From contig CAAENE010000078.1 in NCBI GenBank assembly GCA_900757255.1, positions 1 through 6,355 on the forward strand: a DNA stretch of 6,355 bases. Reading direction: 5' to 3'. Shown one piece after another: positions 1 through 6,352 of this stretch. Within the stretch, counting starts at the first letter, position 1. Each line of letters begins with the position of its first letter. Source of the stretch: Clostridia bacterium. GTDB lineage: Bacteria; Bacillota; Clostridia; HGM11514. Made by a program: the position numbers and the translations under genes. The notes beneath the pieces are model-generated. The model was not told where the DNA came from, searched no databases, and worked only from the letters and a program-made list of their open reading frames with translations.

Positions 1-804
1 ATGCTGGAGAGGCCATATGAGGTCATAAACGGTCTCCGCCTTTTAATGAAAGCCGTGAAGGTAAAAAGAGGCGTCATTGCAATTGAGGAAAATAAACCTG
101 ACGCCATTAAGCTCCTAACCGAAAAAACAGCGGAATTTCCGGAAATAGAGATTTGTATCTTGAAAACAAAATATCCGCAAGGATCAGAAAAACATATCAT
201 CAAAGCGGTAACCGGCCGTGAAGTAAAATCAGGCAAGCTGCCTTCCAGCGCCGGTGTTGTTGTCGTTAATATCGACACCTGTACAGCTTGTGCAAGACGT
301 GTTTTGGAAGGTATGCCGCTGATACGGCGCATTGTGACCCTATCGGGAAATTGTTTCAGCGAACCTGCTAATTACCGGGTCAAAATCGGGACGCCCTTTT
401 CTTATCTGATTGAACAGGCGGGCGGCTTCAGCAAAGAACCGGCAAAGCTCATCATGGGCGGTCCGATGATGGGAATAACCCAGTATTCCCTGGACGTCCC
501 CGTTGTAAAAGGGACGGGCGCTGTTTTAGCTTTTGATGAAAGCTGGGCCAAGTCCTATGAAGAAAAGAATTGTACCCGCTGCGGCAGGTGTATCAAGGCA
601 TGCCCAATGGGTCTCGCTCCTGTACAGTTGAATTTATATTCAGTCTATAACGACCTTGACGCGGCGCAGAAGGCAAATGTCATGGACTGCATTGAATGCG
701 GCGCCTGCACTTATGTCTGTCCCTGCCGGCGGCAGCTGGTCCAGCGGTTCCGTGTGATGAAACAGAAAATACAGGAAATACAGAAGAAGGAGGCGGCAAA
801 ATAA
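1..804 (+). CDS. rnfC: Ion-translocating oxidoreductase complex subunit RnfC, C-terminal part (5' truncated by window edge)
   Basis: RnfC is the peripheral cytoplasmic subunit of the Rnf complex that binds FMN and NAD(H) and passes electrons from the Fe-S chain to NAD+. The 267 visible residues are the C-terminal portion of a protein usually around 440 aa. The Met at codon 1 is probably internal, because the text that follows fits the middle of the family and the N-terminal glycine-rich region is missing. Visible features are a family-like YPQGSEK at 58-64, an SLBB-like segment around 84-145 (IGTPFSYLIEQAGG at 129-142), and two [4Fe-4S] motifs: C191, C194, C197, C201 and C230, C233, C236, C240. 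A basic, helical tail follows. C94, C97, C118 and C242 are extra cysteines outside the classic motifs. The gene leads the operon and its stop overlaps the rnfD start by one base (TAATG). The two ferredoxin motifs separate it from NqrA, its Na+-NQR counterpart. Confidence 0.95.
   Translation: MLERPYEVINGLRLLMKAVKVKRGVIAIEENKPDAIKLLTEKTAEFPEIEICILKTKYPQGSEKHIIKAVTGREVKSGKLPSSAGVVVVNIDTCTACARRVLEGMPLIRRIVTLSGNCFSEPANYRVKIGTPFSYLIEQAGGFSKEPAKLIMGGPMMGITQYSLDVPVVKGTGAVLAFDESWAKSYEEKNCTRCGRCIKACPMGLAPVQLNLYSVYNDLDAAQKANVMDCIECGACTYVCPCRRQLVQRFRVMKQKIQEIQKKEAAK
783..797 (+). repeat. 15-bp direct repeat, copy 1 (rnfC tail with rnfD Shine-Dalgarno)
   Basis: GAAGAAGGAGGCGGC here is identical to positions 2888-2902. 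It encodes the KKEAA tail of RnfC and also contains the AAGGAGG that serves rnfD. Confidence 0.85.
787..793 (+). promoter_or_regulatory. Ribosome binding site fixing the rnfD start
   Basis: AAGGAGG lies 10 nt before the ATG at 804. It decides the start of rnfD, whose reading frame is open upstream to about 696 inside rnfC. The upstream extension has no family resemblance, whereas the protein from 804 begins as RnfD proteins do. Confidence 0.85.
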
Positions 805-1745
805 TGGAACGAAAGTTAATGATGTCCTCTTCTCCGCATATTTTTCATAAGGATTCCATCAACCGCATCATGCTGGACGTCCTGATTGCCCTGACGCCTG
901 CACTAATCGGTTCGGTGTTCTTTTTCGGTTACCGCAGCCTGTTGATTTGCGCTGTGAGCATGTTCAGTGCCGTCATCACCGAATACATCTGGCAGAAACT
1001 GACAAAACAGGAGGTCACAATCGACGACTTTTCCGCAATGGTGACCGGCCTTTTAATTGCCTTTAACGTCCCCGTCAGTATTCCGCTGTGGATGGTGGTT
1101 TTAGGCAATGTTTTTGCAATTATCATAGTAAAGCAGTTCTTTGGCGGTATCGGCAACAATTTCATCAATCCGGCGCTGGCGGCGCGTGCATTCCTCCTGG
1201 CCTCTTTTCCGGTCGCCATGACCAACTGGGCTGTTGGAAATGCCGCCGATGCTGTAACCTCGGCAACACCGCTTGCCGCATTGAGTCAGGGCGCTGCCGA
1301 TTATACATACTTTCAGTTATTTCTCGGAAATATCCCCGGCTGTATCGGCGAAACCTCCGCGCTGCTCCTGCTGCTCGGCGGCTTGTATCTCCTGATTCGC
1401 CGCGTCATCAACTGGCGTGTTCCGGTGATCTATATAGCAACTGTTGCTGTCATGACCTTTATTCTTGGTAAAAACGGTTTGTTTACAGGTGACCCTCTTT
1501 ATCATATTCTATCAGGCGGGCTAATGCTGGGTGCCTTCTTTATGGCAACCGATTATGTCACTTCCCCGGTTACCAATAAAGGAAAAATCATCATGGGGAT
1601 CGGCTGCGGCGTTATTACTTCGCTGATACGCCTGTATGGCTCGTATCCGGAGGGAGTCTCCTATTCCATATTGTTTATGAACCTTCTGACGCCGACCATT
1701 GATAAATTCACAATGCCGAAAAAGTTTGGGGGTGCAAAGGAATGA
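804..1745 (+). CDS. rnfD: Rnf complex membrane subunit RnfD (covalent FMN carrier)
   Basis: RnfD is an integral membrane subunit (NqrB/RnfD family) that carries a covalently bound FMN and takes part in transmembrane electron transfer coupled to ion translocation. The 313 aa product is a normal length. Repeated hydrophobic segments run through about 24-62, 79-111, 119-140, 183-222, 234-248 and 261-298. Family motifs are GGIGNNFINPALAARAFLL (114-132) and MATDYVTSP (248-256). The flavinylation motif is DAVTSATPL at 149-157; by family knowledge T155 is the Thr that bonds FMN through phosphate. The ATG at 804 was chosen for its AAGGAGG site and for the typical N-terminus (SPHIFHKDSINRIMLDVLIAL). 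It overlaps rnfC by 1 nt and rnfG by 4 nt (ATGA), suggesting translational coupling. No disruption is seen. Confidence 0.97.
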   Translation: MERKLMMSSSPHIFHKDSINRIMLDVLIALTPALIGSVFFFGYRSLLICAVSMFSAVITEYIWQKLTKQEVTIDDFSAMVTGLLIAFNVPVSIPLWMVVLGNVFAIIIVKQFFGGIGNNFINPALAARAFLLASFPVAMTNWAVGNAADAVTSATPLAALSQGAADYTYFQLFLGNIPGCIGETSALLLLLGGLYLLIRRVINWRVPVIYIATVAVMTFILGKNGLFTGDPLYHILSGGLMLGAFFMATDYVTSPVTNKGKIIMGIGCGVITSLIRLYGSYPEGVSYSILFMNLLTPTIDKFTMPKKFGGAKE

Positions 1746-2299
1746 AAAAAGAAATCATTCGTTTAGCTTCCGTACTGTTCGCTATCTGCTTTATTGTCAC
1801 CCTGATTTTAGCGCTGGCCAACTCTGTCACAGCGCCCCGGATAGCACAGATCAAGGCGGAAAATACCGTTCAAATGCAAAAAAAGGTACTGCCCTACGCG
1901 GACAGCTTTTCTCAATATGAAAAGGATGACAGAGTCGTTGTCGGAACAACCAGCGGTTCTTTTGCAGGGCTTTGTGTAAACATCGCGCCCCAGGGGTTTG
2001 GCGACACAATAGAAATGATTGTCGGAATCGATAAAAACGGAACTGTATCCGGAGTCGAAATTCTGTCTTTCAGTGAAACGCCCGGTCTTGGCTCCAAAGC
2101 AAAGGACGCCTCCTTCCTGGAGCAGTTTCAGGGAAAAACGGGGCAAATCGAGGTCGTAAAGGGCGGCGGGGCCGCTGGTAATCAAGTAGACGCAATCACA
2201 GCCGCAACGATAACTTCAAAAGCTGTAACACAGGGGGTTAACGACGCATTGTCCATATTCAACGAAGTAGTGAAAGGGGGCGGATTCAATGCCGAATAA
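1742..2299 (+). CDS. rnfG: Rnf complex subunit RnfG (extracytoplasmic covalent FMN carrier)
   Basis: RnfG (NqrC/RnfG family) is anchored by one N-terminal membrane helix, with its FMN-binding domain outside the cytoplasm. It relays electrons between the membrane Fe-S centre and RnfD. The 185 aa product has a single hydrophobic helix at about 8-28 after MKKEIIR. The FMN-binding domain follows, with ETPGLGSKA (112-120) and the flavinylation motif DAITAATITSK (150-160); T156 is the expected attachment residue. The fit to the D-x2-[ST]-x-A-[ST] flavin-transferase signature suggests that an ApbE-type transferase is encoded elsewhere in the genome; none lies in this window. The start overlaps the rnfD stop as ATGA, with GGGGGTG at 1728-1734 as the likely ribosome binding site. 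The 3' end overlaps rnfE by 11 nt and supplies its ribosome binding site. Confidence 0.96.
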   Translation: MKKEIIRLASVLFAICFIVTLILALANSVTAPRIAQIKAENTVQMQKKVLPYADSFSQYEKDDRVVVGTTSGSFAGLCVNIAPQGFGDTIEMIVGIDKNGTVSGVEILSFSETPGLGSKAKDASFLEQFQGKTGQIEVVKGGGAAGNQVDAITAATITSKAVTQGVNDALSIFNEVVKGGGFNAE

Positions 2300-2906
2300 A
2301 CAGGATAGCTTTTTGACGATAGCCAAAAATGGTCTTTTATATAATAATCCGACCTTTGTGCAGCTTCTCGGCATGTGTCCGACGCTTGCCACTACTACTT
2401 CCGCCTCGAACGCTATTGGTATGGGATTATCGGCAACCGTTGTGCTGATCGGCTCTAATCTTGTGATATCCTTGCTGAAAAAAGTGATACCGAATAAAAT
2501 CAGAATCGCTTCTTATGTTGTAATCATAGCGGGATTTGTTACCTTGATTGAAATGCTGCTAAACGCCTATGTGCCGGCACTTGCGGAAAGCCTCGGCCTG
2601 TTCATTCCGCTGATTGTCGTCAACTGTATTATTCTGGCGCGTGCGGAATCATTTGCTTCTAAAAACAAGGTCCTTCCCTCCGCCCTGGACGGATTGTTTA
2701 TGGGCTTGGGATTTACCTGTGCGCTCACCATATTAGGATGTATCCGCGAAATTTTAGGAAATGGAACGATCTTTGGCTTTGCCCTGTTCGGGCAGAATTT
2801 TACACCTGTTTTGATGTTTTTACTTCCGCCGGGCGCGTTTATTACCCTTGGAACCGTCCTGGCAGTCATAAACCTAATATCCGGCAGGAAGAAGGAGGCG
2901 GCTTAA
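2289..2906 (+). CDS. rnfE: Rnf complex membrane subunit RnfE
   Basis: RnfE is a polytopic membrane protein of the RnfA/RnfE (NqrE/NqrD) family. It pairs with RnfA in inverted topology; in studied complexes the pair holds an intramembrane [2Fe-2S] cluster that moves electrons across the membrane. The 205 aa product has about six hydrophobic segments and the two diagnostic cysteine contexts, LGMCPTLA (C30) and VVNCIILARAE (C113), the expected cluster ligands. The tail SGRKKEAA is basic. The CPTLA and ILARAE wording points to RnfE rather than RnfA, which has CPFLGVSK. The start is at 2289, inside the end of rnfG, with AAAGGGGG at 2273-2280 eight bases upstream. Its stop abuts the rnfA ATG directly. 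Confidence 0.96.
   Translation: MPNKQDSFLTIAKNGLLYNNPTFVQLLGMCPTLATTTSASNAIGMGLSATVVLIGSNLVISLLKKVIPNKIRIASYVVIIAGFVTLIEMLLNAYVPALAESLGLFIPLIVVNCIILARAESFASKNKVLPSALDGLFMGLGFTCALTILGCIREILGNGTIFGFALFGQNFTPVLMFLLPPGAFITLGTVLAVINLISGRKKEAA
2888..2902 (+). repeat. 15-bp direct repeat, copy 2 (rnfE tail with rnfA Shine-Dalgarno)
   Basis: This is identical to 783-797 and in the same codon phase, again encoding KKEAA at a C-terminus while providing AAGGAGG (2892-2898) eight bases before the next gene's ATG at 2907. Confidence 0.85.
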
Positions 2907-3491
2907 ATGTTTATGCAAATCATTACCTTATCCCTGTTTACGATACTGGTTAATAACTTTGTTCTGGCACAGTTTTTAGGAATCTGCCCCTTTTTGGGCG
3001 TTTCCAAAAAGACGGAAACAGCGCTTGGAATGGGAATGGCAGTTACCTTTGTTATGACGCTGGCTTCAGCCCTTACCTATCTGGTACAAAAGCTGATTTT
3101 AGAACAGTTTCACATCGAATATTTACAAACGATTGCTTTTATTTTGGTGATTGCATGCCTGGTTCAGTTTGTAGAAATGTTCCTGCAAAAATCAAGCCCT
3201 GCCCTCTACCAGTCGCTCGGCATTTACCTGCCCCTCATTACAACCAACTGTGCAGTGCTCGGCGTTGCCATCCTAAATGTGAAACAGAGTTATAATTTTT
3301 TATTTTCAGTAATAAACGGATTTGCAGCCGGACTTAGCTTTACCGTTGCAATCGTTATCTTTGCCGGTATCCGCGAACGGCTGCAATACGCAAAAATCCC
3401 CAAACCTTTGCAGGGTTTTCCGGTGGCGTTGATCAGCGCCGGATTAATGGCAATTGCATTTATGGGCTTTTCCGGCCTTATCAAACTATAA
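2907..3491 (+). CDS. rnfA: Rnf complex membrane subunit RnfA
   Basis: RnfA is the polytopic partner of RnfE; together they bind the intramembrane [2Fe-2S] centre in studied Rnf and Nqr complexes. The 194 aa product is the usual length and shows the strongly conserved VNNFVLAQFLGICPFLGVSK (15-34, with C27) and ITTNCAVLG (C115), the probable cluster ligands. Hydrophobic segments fall at about 4-26, 39-62, 71-95, 102-123, 131-154 and 172-192. The GIRERL motif (154-159) is also typical. The start at 2907 immediately follows the rnfE stop and has AAGGAGG at 2892-2898. A second in-frame ATG two codons on (2913) is possible but more distant from the site. rnfB follows 12 nt after the stop. Confidence 0.97.
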   Translation: MFMQIITLSLFTILVNNFVLAQFLGICPFLGVSKKTETALGMGMAVTFVMTLASALTYLVQKLILEQFHIEYLQTIAFILVIACLVQFVEMFLQKSSPALYQSLGIYLPLITTNCAVLGVAILNVKQSYNFLFSVINGFAAGLSFTVAIVIFAGIRERLQYAKIPKPLQGFPVALISAGLMAIAFMGFSGLIKL

Positions 3492-3503
3492 CGGAGGTGT
3501 CGT

Positions 3504-4295
3504 ATGTTACAGGATTTACTAATACCAGCCGTTAGCATCGGCGGAATCGGACTTGTTTTTGGAATCATCCTTGCGGTTGCCTCCAAGGTTTTTCATGTTG
3601 AAACAGATGAGAGAATCGGTAAAATAACCGAGGTACTCCCCTCTGCCAACTGCGGCGGATGCGGTTATGCCGGTTGTTCAGCATATGCGGAGGCTGTGGT
3701 CAGCGGAAAAGCAAGCGTTAATGGATGCCCGGTCGGCGGAGCGGCCGTTGCGCAAAAAGTCGCGGAAATCATGGGAGTATCCGCCAGCTCCGAAACCCAG
3801 CGTAAGATAGCGCATGTTATCTGTTCGGGCGGCTGTAACAGCGAAAAATTTGAATATCATGGTATTTCAGACTGCCGGGCGGCGAACCGGCTGGCAAATG
3901 GGGACAAATCATGCGCTTATGCTTGTCTCGGTCTTGGAAGCTGTGCTGCTGTCTGTCCCTTTGACGCAATAACCGTTACCGACGGTCATGTTAATATACG
4001 CGAAGAAAAATGCACCGGTTGCGGAAAGTGCGTTGAAGAATGCCCCAAAAATATAATTTCTCTTATCCCGGAAAACGCTCCCTATTTTGTACAGTGTTCT
4101 TCCAAAAATAAAGGCGCAGTCACAAGGAATGTCTGTGAAGACGGCTGTATCGGCTGTAAAATTTGTGAAAAGAAATGCGAATTTAACGCAATTGAGGTTT
4201 ACGACAATCTTGCAGCAATAGATTATAAGAAATGTACCGGATGCGGTGCGTGTGTTGAAGCATGCCCCAGAAAAATCATCCGTCTCACCTCATAA
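3504..4295 (+). CDS. rnfB: Rnf complex ferredoxin-oxidising subunit RnfB (multi Fe-S cluster)
   Basis: RnfB is the membrane-anchored iron-sulphur subunit thought to accept electrons from reduced ferredoxin and feed them to the membrane core. The 263 aa product starts with one hydrophobic anchor (about 5-27). A four-cysteine Fe-S domain follows (C50, C53, C58, C75), then a middle group C107, C111, C124, and then ferredoxin-like cysteines C137, C141, C147, C151 with C170, C173, C176, C180. It ends with a clean two-cluster ferredoxin unit: C215, C218, C221, C225 and C244, C247, C250, C254. With C198 and C211 there are 25 cysteines, enough for up to six [4Fe-4S] clusters. Which ligands pair in the middle region cannot be decided from sequence. 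GGAGGTG at 3493-3499 lies just before the ATG. It is the last gene of the operon and the terminator begins four bases after the stop. Confidence 0.97.
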   Translation: MLQDLLIPAVSIGGIGLVFGIILAVASKVFHVETDERIGKITEVLPSANCGGCGYAGCSAYAEAVVSGKASVNGCPVGGAAVAQKVAEIMGVSASSETQRKIAHVICSGGCNSEKFEYHGISDCRAANRLANGDKSCAYACLGLGSCAAVCPFDAITVTDGHVNIREEKCTGCGKCVEECPKNIISLIPENAPYFVQCSSKNKGAVTRNVCEDGCIGCKICEKKCEFNAIEVYDNLAAIDYKKCTGCGACVEACPRKIIRLTS

Positions 4296-4299
4296 ATCA

Positions 4300-4329
4300 A
4301 AAACCACCTATTTATAAATAGGTGGTTTT
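4300..4329. terminator. Bidirectional intrinsic terminator between convergent genes
   Basis: A perfect 30-bp palindrome has arms AAAACCACCTATTTA (4300-4314) and TAAATAGGTGGTTTT (4315-4329), giving an ACCACC/GGTGGT core, a small AT loop and a T-tract on each strand: four T on the + strand and five on the - strand. It starts 4 nt after the rnfB stop and ends 9 nt before the ABC-F stop codon, so it should end both transcripts. The T-tracts are short, so efficiency is uncertain. Confidence 0.9.
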
Positions 4330-4338
4330 CATATTCCA

Positions 4339-6222
4339 TTAAATCTGTTCTTCTAAAAGCGCTTCCCAAAGTTCATAATTTTGATTTAACTCGTCTTTTT
4401 TTTCTGCGATTGCCCCTTCCAGCTCTAACAGCTTTTCATAATCATTCGCTGCGCCGGCCTGCCGGCGGGTAAGTTCCTCAATTTCACTTTCCAGAGCCTC
4501 AATTTTCTCTTCAGCACGTTTGATTTTACCCTGATGCCTGCGTTTGGCAGATTCAAGTTCCTTTTGCTTTTTATAATCATTTTCAATTTTAACAGGCTCC
4601 CTCTGTTCTTCTGATTCCCGGAATTTTTCTAAATAATAACTGTAATTGCCGTCGAATTTCTGTACGCCGTCCTTTTGCAGATAATAAATCTTGTCGGCCA
4701 TTTTATTAATAAAATAGCGGTCATGCGAAACAACAAGCATAGTGCCTTCATAACCGGACAGTGCTTCTTCCAGAGCTTCCCTTGATTGAATATCCAAATG
4801 ATTTGTCGGCTCGTCCAAAAGAAGAAAATTCGCCTCCGAAAGCATTAGCTTAATCAGGGAAACGCGGGCGCGCTCTCCCCCGCTCAAATTTTTGTTTTCC
4901 AGAAAGACATCGTCGCCTCTGAACAGGAAAGCTGCAAGAGCATTTCTGATTTCGGTGTTGGTCATTTTCGGGTAGGCGTCGCTGACCTCATCAAAAACCG
5001 TTTTGTCAGGATCAATATCTGATTGCGTCTGGTCATAATAACCGGTTTGGATATTCTGACCGATTTTCACCGTACCTTTGCTTTGCTCAATTTGTCCCAA
5101 TATCATTTTAAATAGCGTCGTTTTACCGCAGCCATTGGGTCCCAGCAAAAAAACATGCTCCCCTTTACGAACATCCATATTTACCGATTCAAACAATAGC
5201 ACTTGATCAAACGACTTAGATAAATCCCGTATTGTCAGAACCTCATATCCTCCCCCTGTCCTGGTATGAAAATGAAAGCGGATACGATCGGGGGAAGCTT
5301 CCGGTTTTTCGAGCGTATTGGCAATCCGGTCAATCTGTTTCTGCTTGCTCTCCGCCGTTTTATAGTTATGCTCCTGGCTCCATTGCCGCTGCTGTTCTAT
5401 CACTCCTTCTAAACGGTGGATTTCCTTCATTTTTTTAGTATATTCCCGTTCAAGGACCTTGTTGTACTCTGCCTTCAAATTGAAATAAGTGGTATAATTT
5501 CCCTCATAAACCGTAAGCTTTTGATTTTCCATTTCAAAGGTGCGGCCGGTTACACTGTCCAGAAAATATCTGTCATGGGAAATAACAATAACCGCTCCCT
5601 GATAACCTTTTAAAAAATCCTCCAGCCATTCACAGGAACTGATATCAAGATGATTGGTCGGTTCGTCGAGCAAAAGCAGATTGGCATCTGAGAGTAGGAT
5701 CTTAGCAAGTGATACCCTTGTTTTTTGCCCCCCGCTTAAGGCTCTAACAGGCAGCTGAAACTCCTCTTCTGAAAAACCAAGACCGAACAAAGCTGCCCGT
5801 GCGCGGCTTTTATAGGTAAAACCATCCAAACGTGCAAATTCATCATGGAGCTGCTGCTGCTCACGTATCAGCGCATCGATATCTCCCTCATTCCGCTCTA
5901 AATCAGCACTGACCTGCTCCATTTTCAGTTCCATTTCCTGTAAATATCCAAAAACGGTCAGCAGCTCGTCCATCACGCATCGCTCTGAATCCGCACAGGT
6001 ATATTGCTCTAAATATCCAATCTTTGTTTGTTTATTTTTCAGAACATTGCCGCTGTCATAATCAGTCTGGCCGGTGAGAATGCGGAATAACGTAGTTTTT
6101 CCAGCGCCATTGACGCCAACCAGGCCAATTTTATCCCTGTCTTCTACTAAAAAAGAAACGTTTTGGAAGATAACATTGGTACTATATGATTTTGATACAT
6201 TGCTTAAATTCAGTAAATTCAT
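4339..6222 (-). CDS. ABC-F family ATPase, YdiF-like (ribosome-associated)
   Basis: This is a soluble 627 aa protein with two ATP-binding cassettes and no membrane segments, the hallmark of ABC-F proteins, which act on ribosomes rather than in transport. Cassette 1 has Walker A GVNGAGKTT (36-44), signature LSGGQ (162-166), Walker B LLLLDEPTNHLD (182-193) and SHDRYF (215-220). An arm-like helical insertion lies at about 87-132. The charged interdomain linker is about 246-315. Cassette 2 has GPNGCGKTT (361-369), LSGGE (446-450), LLLDEPTNHLD (467-477) and SHDRYF (499-504). A charged coiled coil occupies about 540-625. Both catalytic glutamates (DEP) are present. The moderate linker and C-terminal coiled coil recall Bacillus YdiF, not the long-linker antibiotic-resistance types, but a protective role is not excluded. 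The ATG at 6222 has GGTGG at 6232-6236 nine bases upstream. It converges on the rnf operon and shares its terminator. Confidence 0.93.
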   Translation of the reverse strand: MNLLNLSNVSKSYSTNVIFQNVSFLVEDRDKIGLVGVNGAGKTTLFRILTGQTDYDSGNVLKNKQTKIGYLEQYTCADSERCVMDELLTVFGYLQEMELKMEQVSADLERNEGDIDALIREQQQLHDEFARLDGFTYKSRARAALFGLGFSEEEFQLPVRALSGGQKTRVSLAKILLSDANLLLLDEPTNHLDISSCEWLEDFLKGYQGAVIVISHDRYFLDSVTGRTFEMENQKLTVYEGNYTTYFNLKAEYNKVLEREYTKKMKEIHRLEGVIEQQRQWSQEHNYKTAESKQKQIDRIANTLEKPEASPDRIRFHFHTRTGGGYEVLTIRDLSKSFDQVLLFESVNMDVRKGEHVFLLGPNGCGKTTLFKMILGQIEQSKGTVKIGQNIQTGYYDQTQSDIDPDKTVFDEVSDAYPKMTNTEIRNALAAFLFRGDDVFLENKNLSGGERARVSLIKLMLSEANFLLLDEPTNHLDIQSREALEEALSGYEGTMLVVSHDRYFINKMADKIYYLQKDGVQKFDGNYSYYLEKFRESEEQREPVKIENDYKKQKELESAKRRHQGKIKRAEEKIEALESEIEELTRRQAGAANDYEKLLELEGAIAEKKDELNQNYELWEALLEEQI

Positions 6223-6256
6223 TTCTGTCTACCACCATAGTTTTATAGTAAATATG

Positions 6257-6265
6257 ATTATACCA
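6257..6265 (-). promoter_or_regulatory. Extended -10 promoter of the ABC-F gene
   Basis: Read on the - strand this is TGGTATAAT, a perfect -10 hexamer with the TGn extension. No good -35 is found 16-18 bp upstream (CATAAA at 17 bp), which is acceptable for extended -10 promoters. Transcription would begin near 6250, leaving a leader of about 27 nt with its GGTGG ribosome binding site. The left arm of the inverted repeat at 6260-6289 overlaps it. Confidence 0.6.
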
Positions 6266-6289
6266 TAAATTTGTTAGAATTTATGGTAT
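6260..6289. promoter_or_regulatory. Perfect 12-bp inverted repeat overlapping the ABC-F promoter (candidate operator)
   Basis: Arms ATACCATAAATT (6260-6271) and AATTTATGGTAT (6278-6289) are exact inverted complements around a 6-nt spacer (TGTTAG). The repeat covers part of the -10 and the stretch where a -35 would lie, as a repressor operator would. Neither strand has a T-tract immediately after it, so a terminator is unlikely. The regulator is unknown. Confidence 0.5.
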
Positions 6290-6336
6290 TGCCCGATACG
6301 CAAAAAGAAAACTTTGTTTTCTTGATTGCGAGGGCA
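6290..6336. repeat. Compound imperfect dyad abutting the candidate operator
   Basis: Nested complementary arms are TGCCC (6290-6294) with GGGCA (6332-6336), CGCAA (6299-6303) with TTGCG (6326-6330), and AAGAAAAC (6305-6312) with GTTTTCTT (6316-6323) around a TTT loop. Small internal loops separate the three stems. The dyad begins at the base after the 6260-6289 repeat ends. It lies upstream of the proposed ABC-F start site, so it would be RNA only if a transcript began further right or ran in from another gene. Its function is unknown. Confidence 0.5.
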
Positions 6337-6346
6337 GTCATTCAAG

Positions 6347-6352
6347 TATAAT
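6347..6352 (+). promoter_or_regulatory. Possible -10 of a divergent rightward promoter
   Basis: There is a perfect TATAAT on the + strand, three bases from the window edge. Candidate -35 elements are poor or badly spaced: TTGATT at 6322-6327 with a 19-bp gap, or TTGCGA at 6326-6331 with a 15-bp gap. Any gene it serves lies outside the window, so this is tentative. Confidence 0.25.

Noticed and set aside
1..3. ATG at base 1 as the true rnfC start
   Set aside because: The protein would lack about 170 residues of the usual RnfC, and the residues after it match the middle of the family. The window edge simply falls at an in-frame Met codon.
696..803. Upstream extension of the rnfD reading frame
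   Set aside because: It lies fully inside the rnfC ferredoxin-coding region and its translation has no membrane-subunit character. The AAGGAGG site and family N-terminus both point to the ATG at 804.
1088..1471. 127-aa + strand open frame within rnfD
   Set aside because: It is in a different frame inside a well-supported gene, rich in Cys and Arg with no family resemblance or ribosome binding site. It is a shadow.
1808..2185. 125-aa - strand open frame antisense to rnfG
   Set aside because: It is antisense to a clear gene, with no convincing start signal or recognisable domain. It is a shadow of coding bias.
4452..4467. GC-rich hairpin CGCCGG-CCTG-CCGGCG inside the ABC-F gene
   Set aside because: It is a perfect 6-bp stem, but it lies in the coding sequence of the C-terminal coiled coil and has no T-tract or link to another signal. 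Local codon choice for Arg-Gln-Ala-Gly explains it.
4780..5680. Similar DNA segments around the two DEPTNHLD-coding regions, considered as a recent repeat
   Set aside because: These are the homologous Walker B regions of the two cassettes. They are diverged at the DNA level and reflect the ancient domain duplication of ABC-F proteins.
6260..6289. The intergenic inverted repeat as a transcription terminator
   Set aside because: The stem is AT-rich, neither side is followed at once by a T-run, and it overlaps a good promoter element, so an operator is the better reading.
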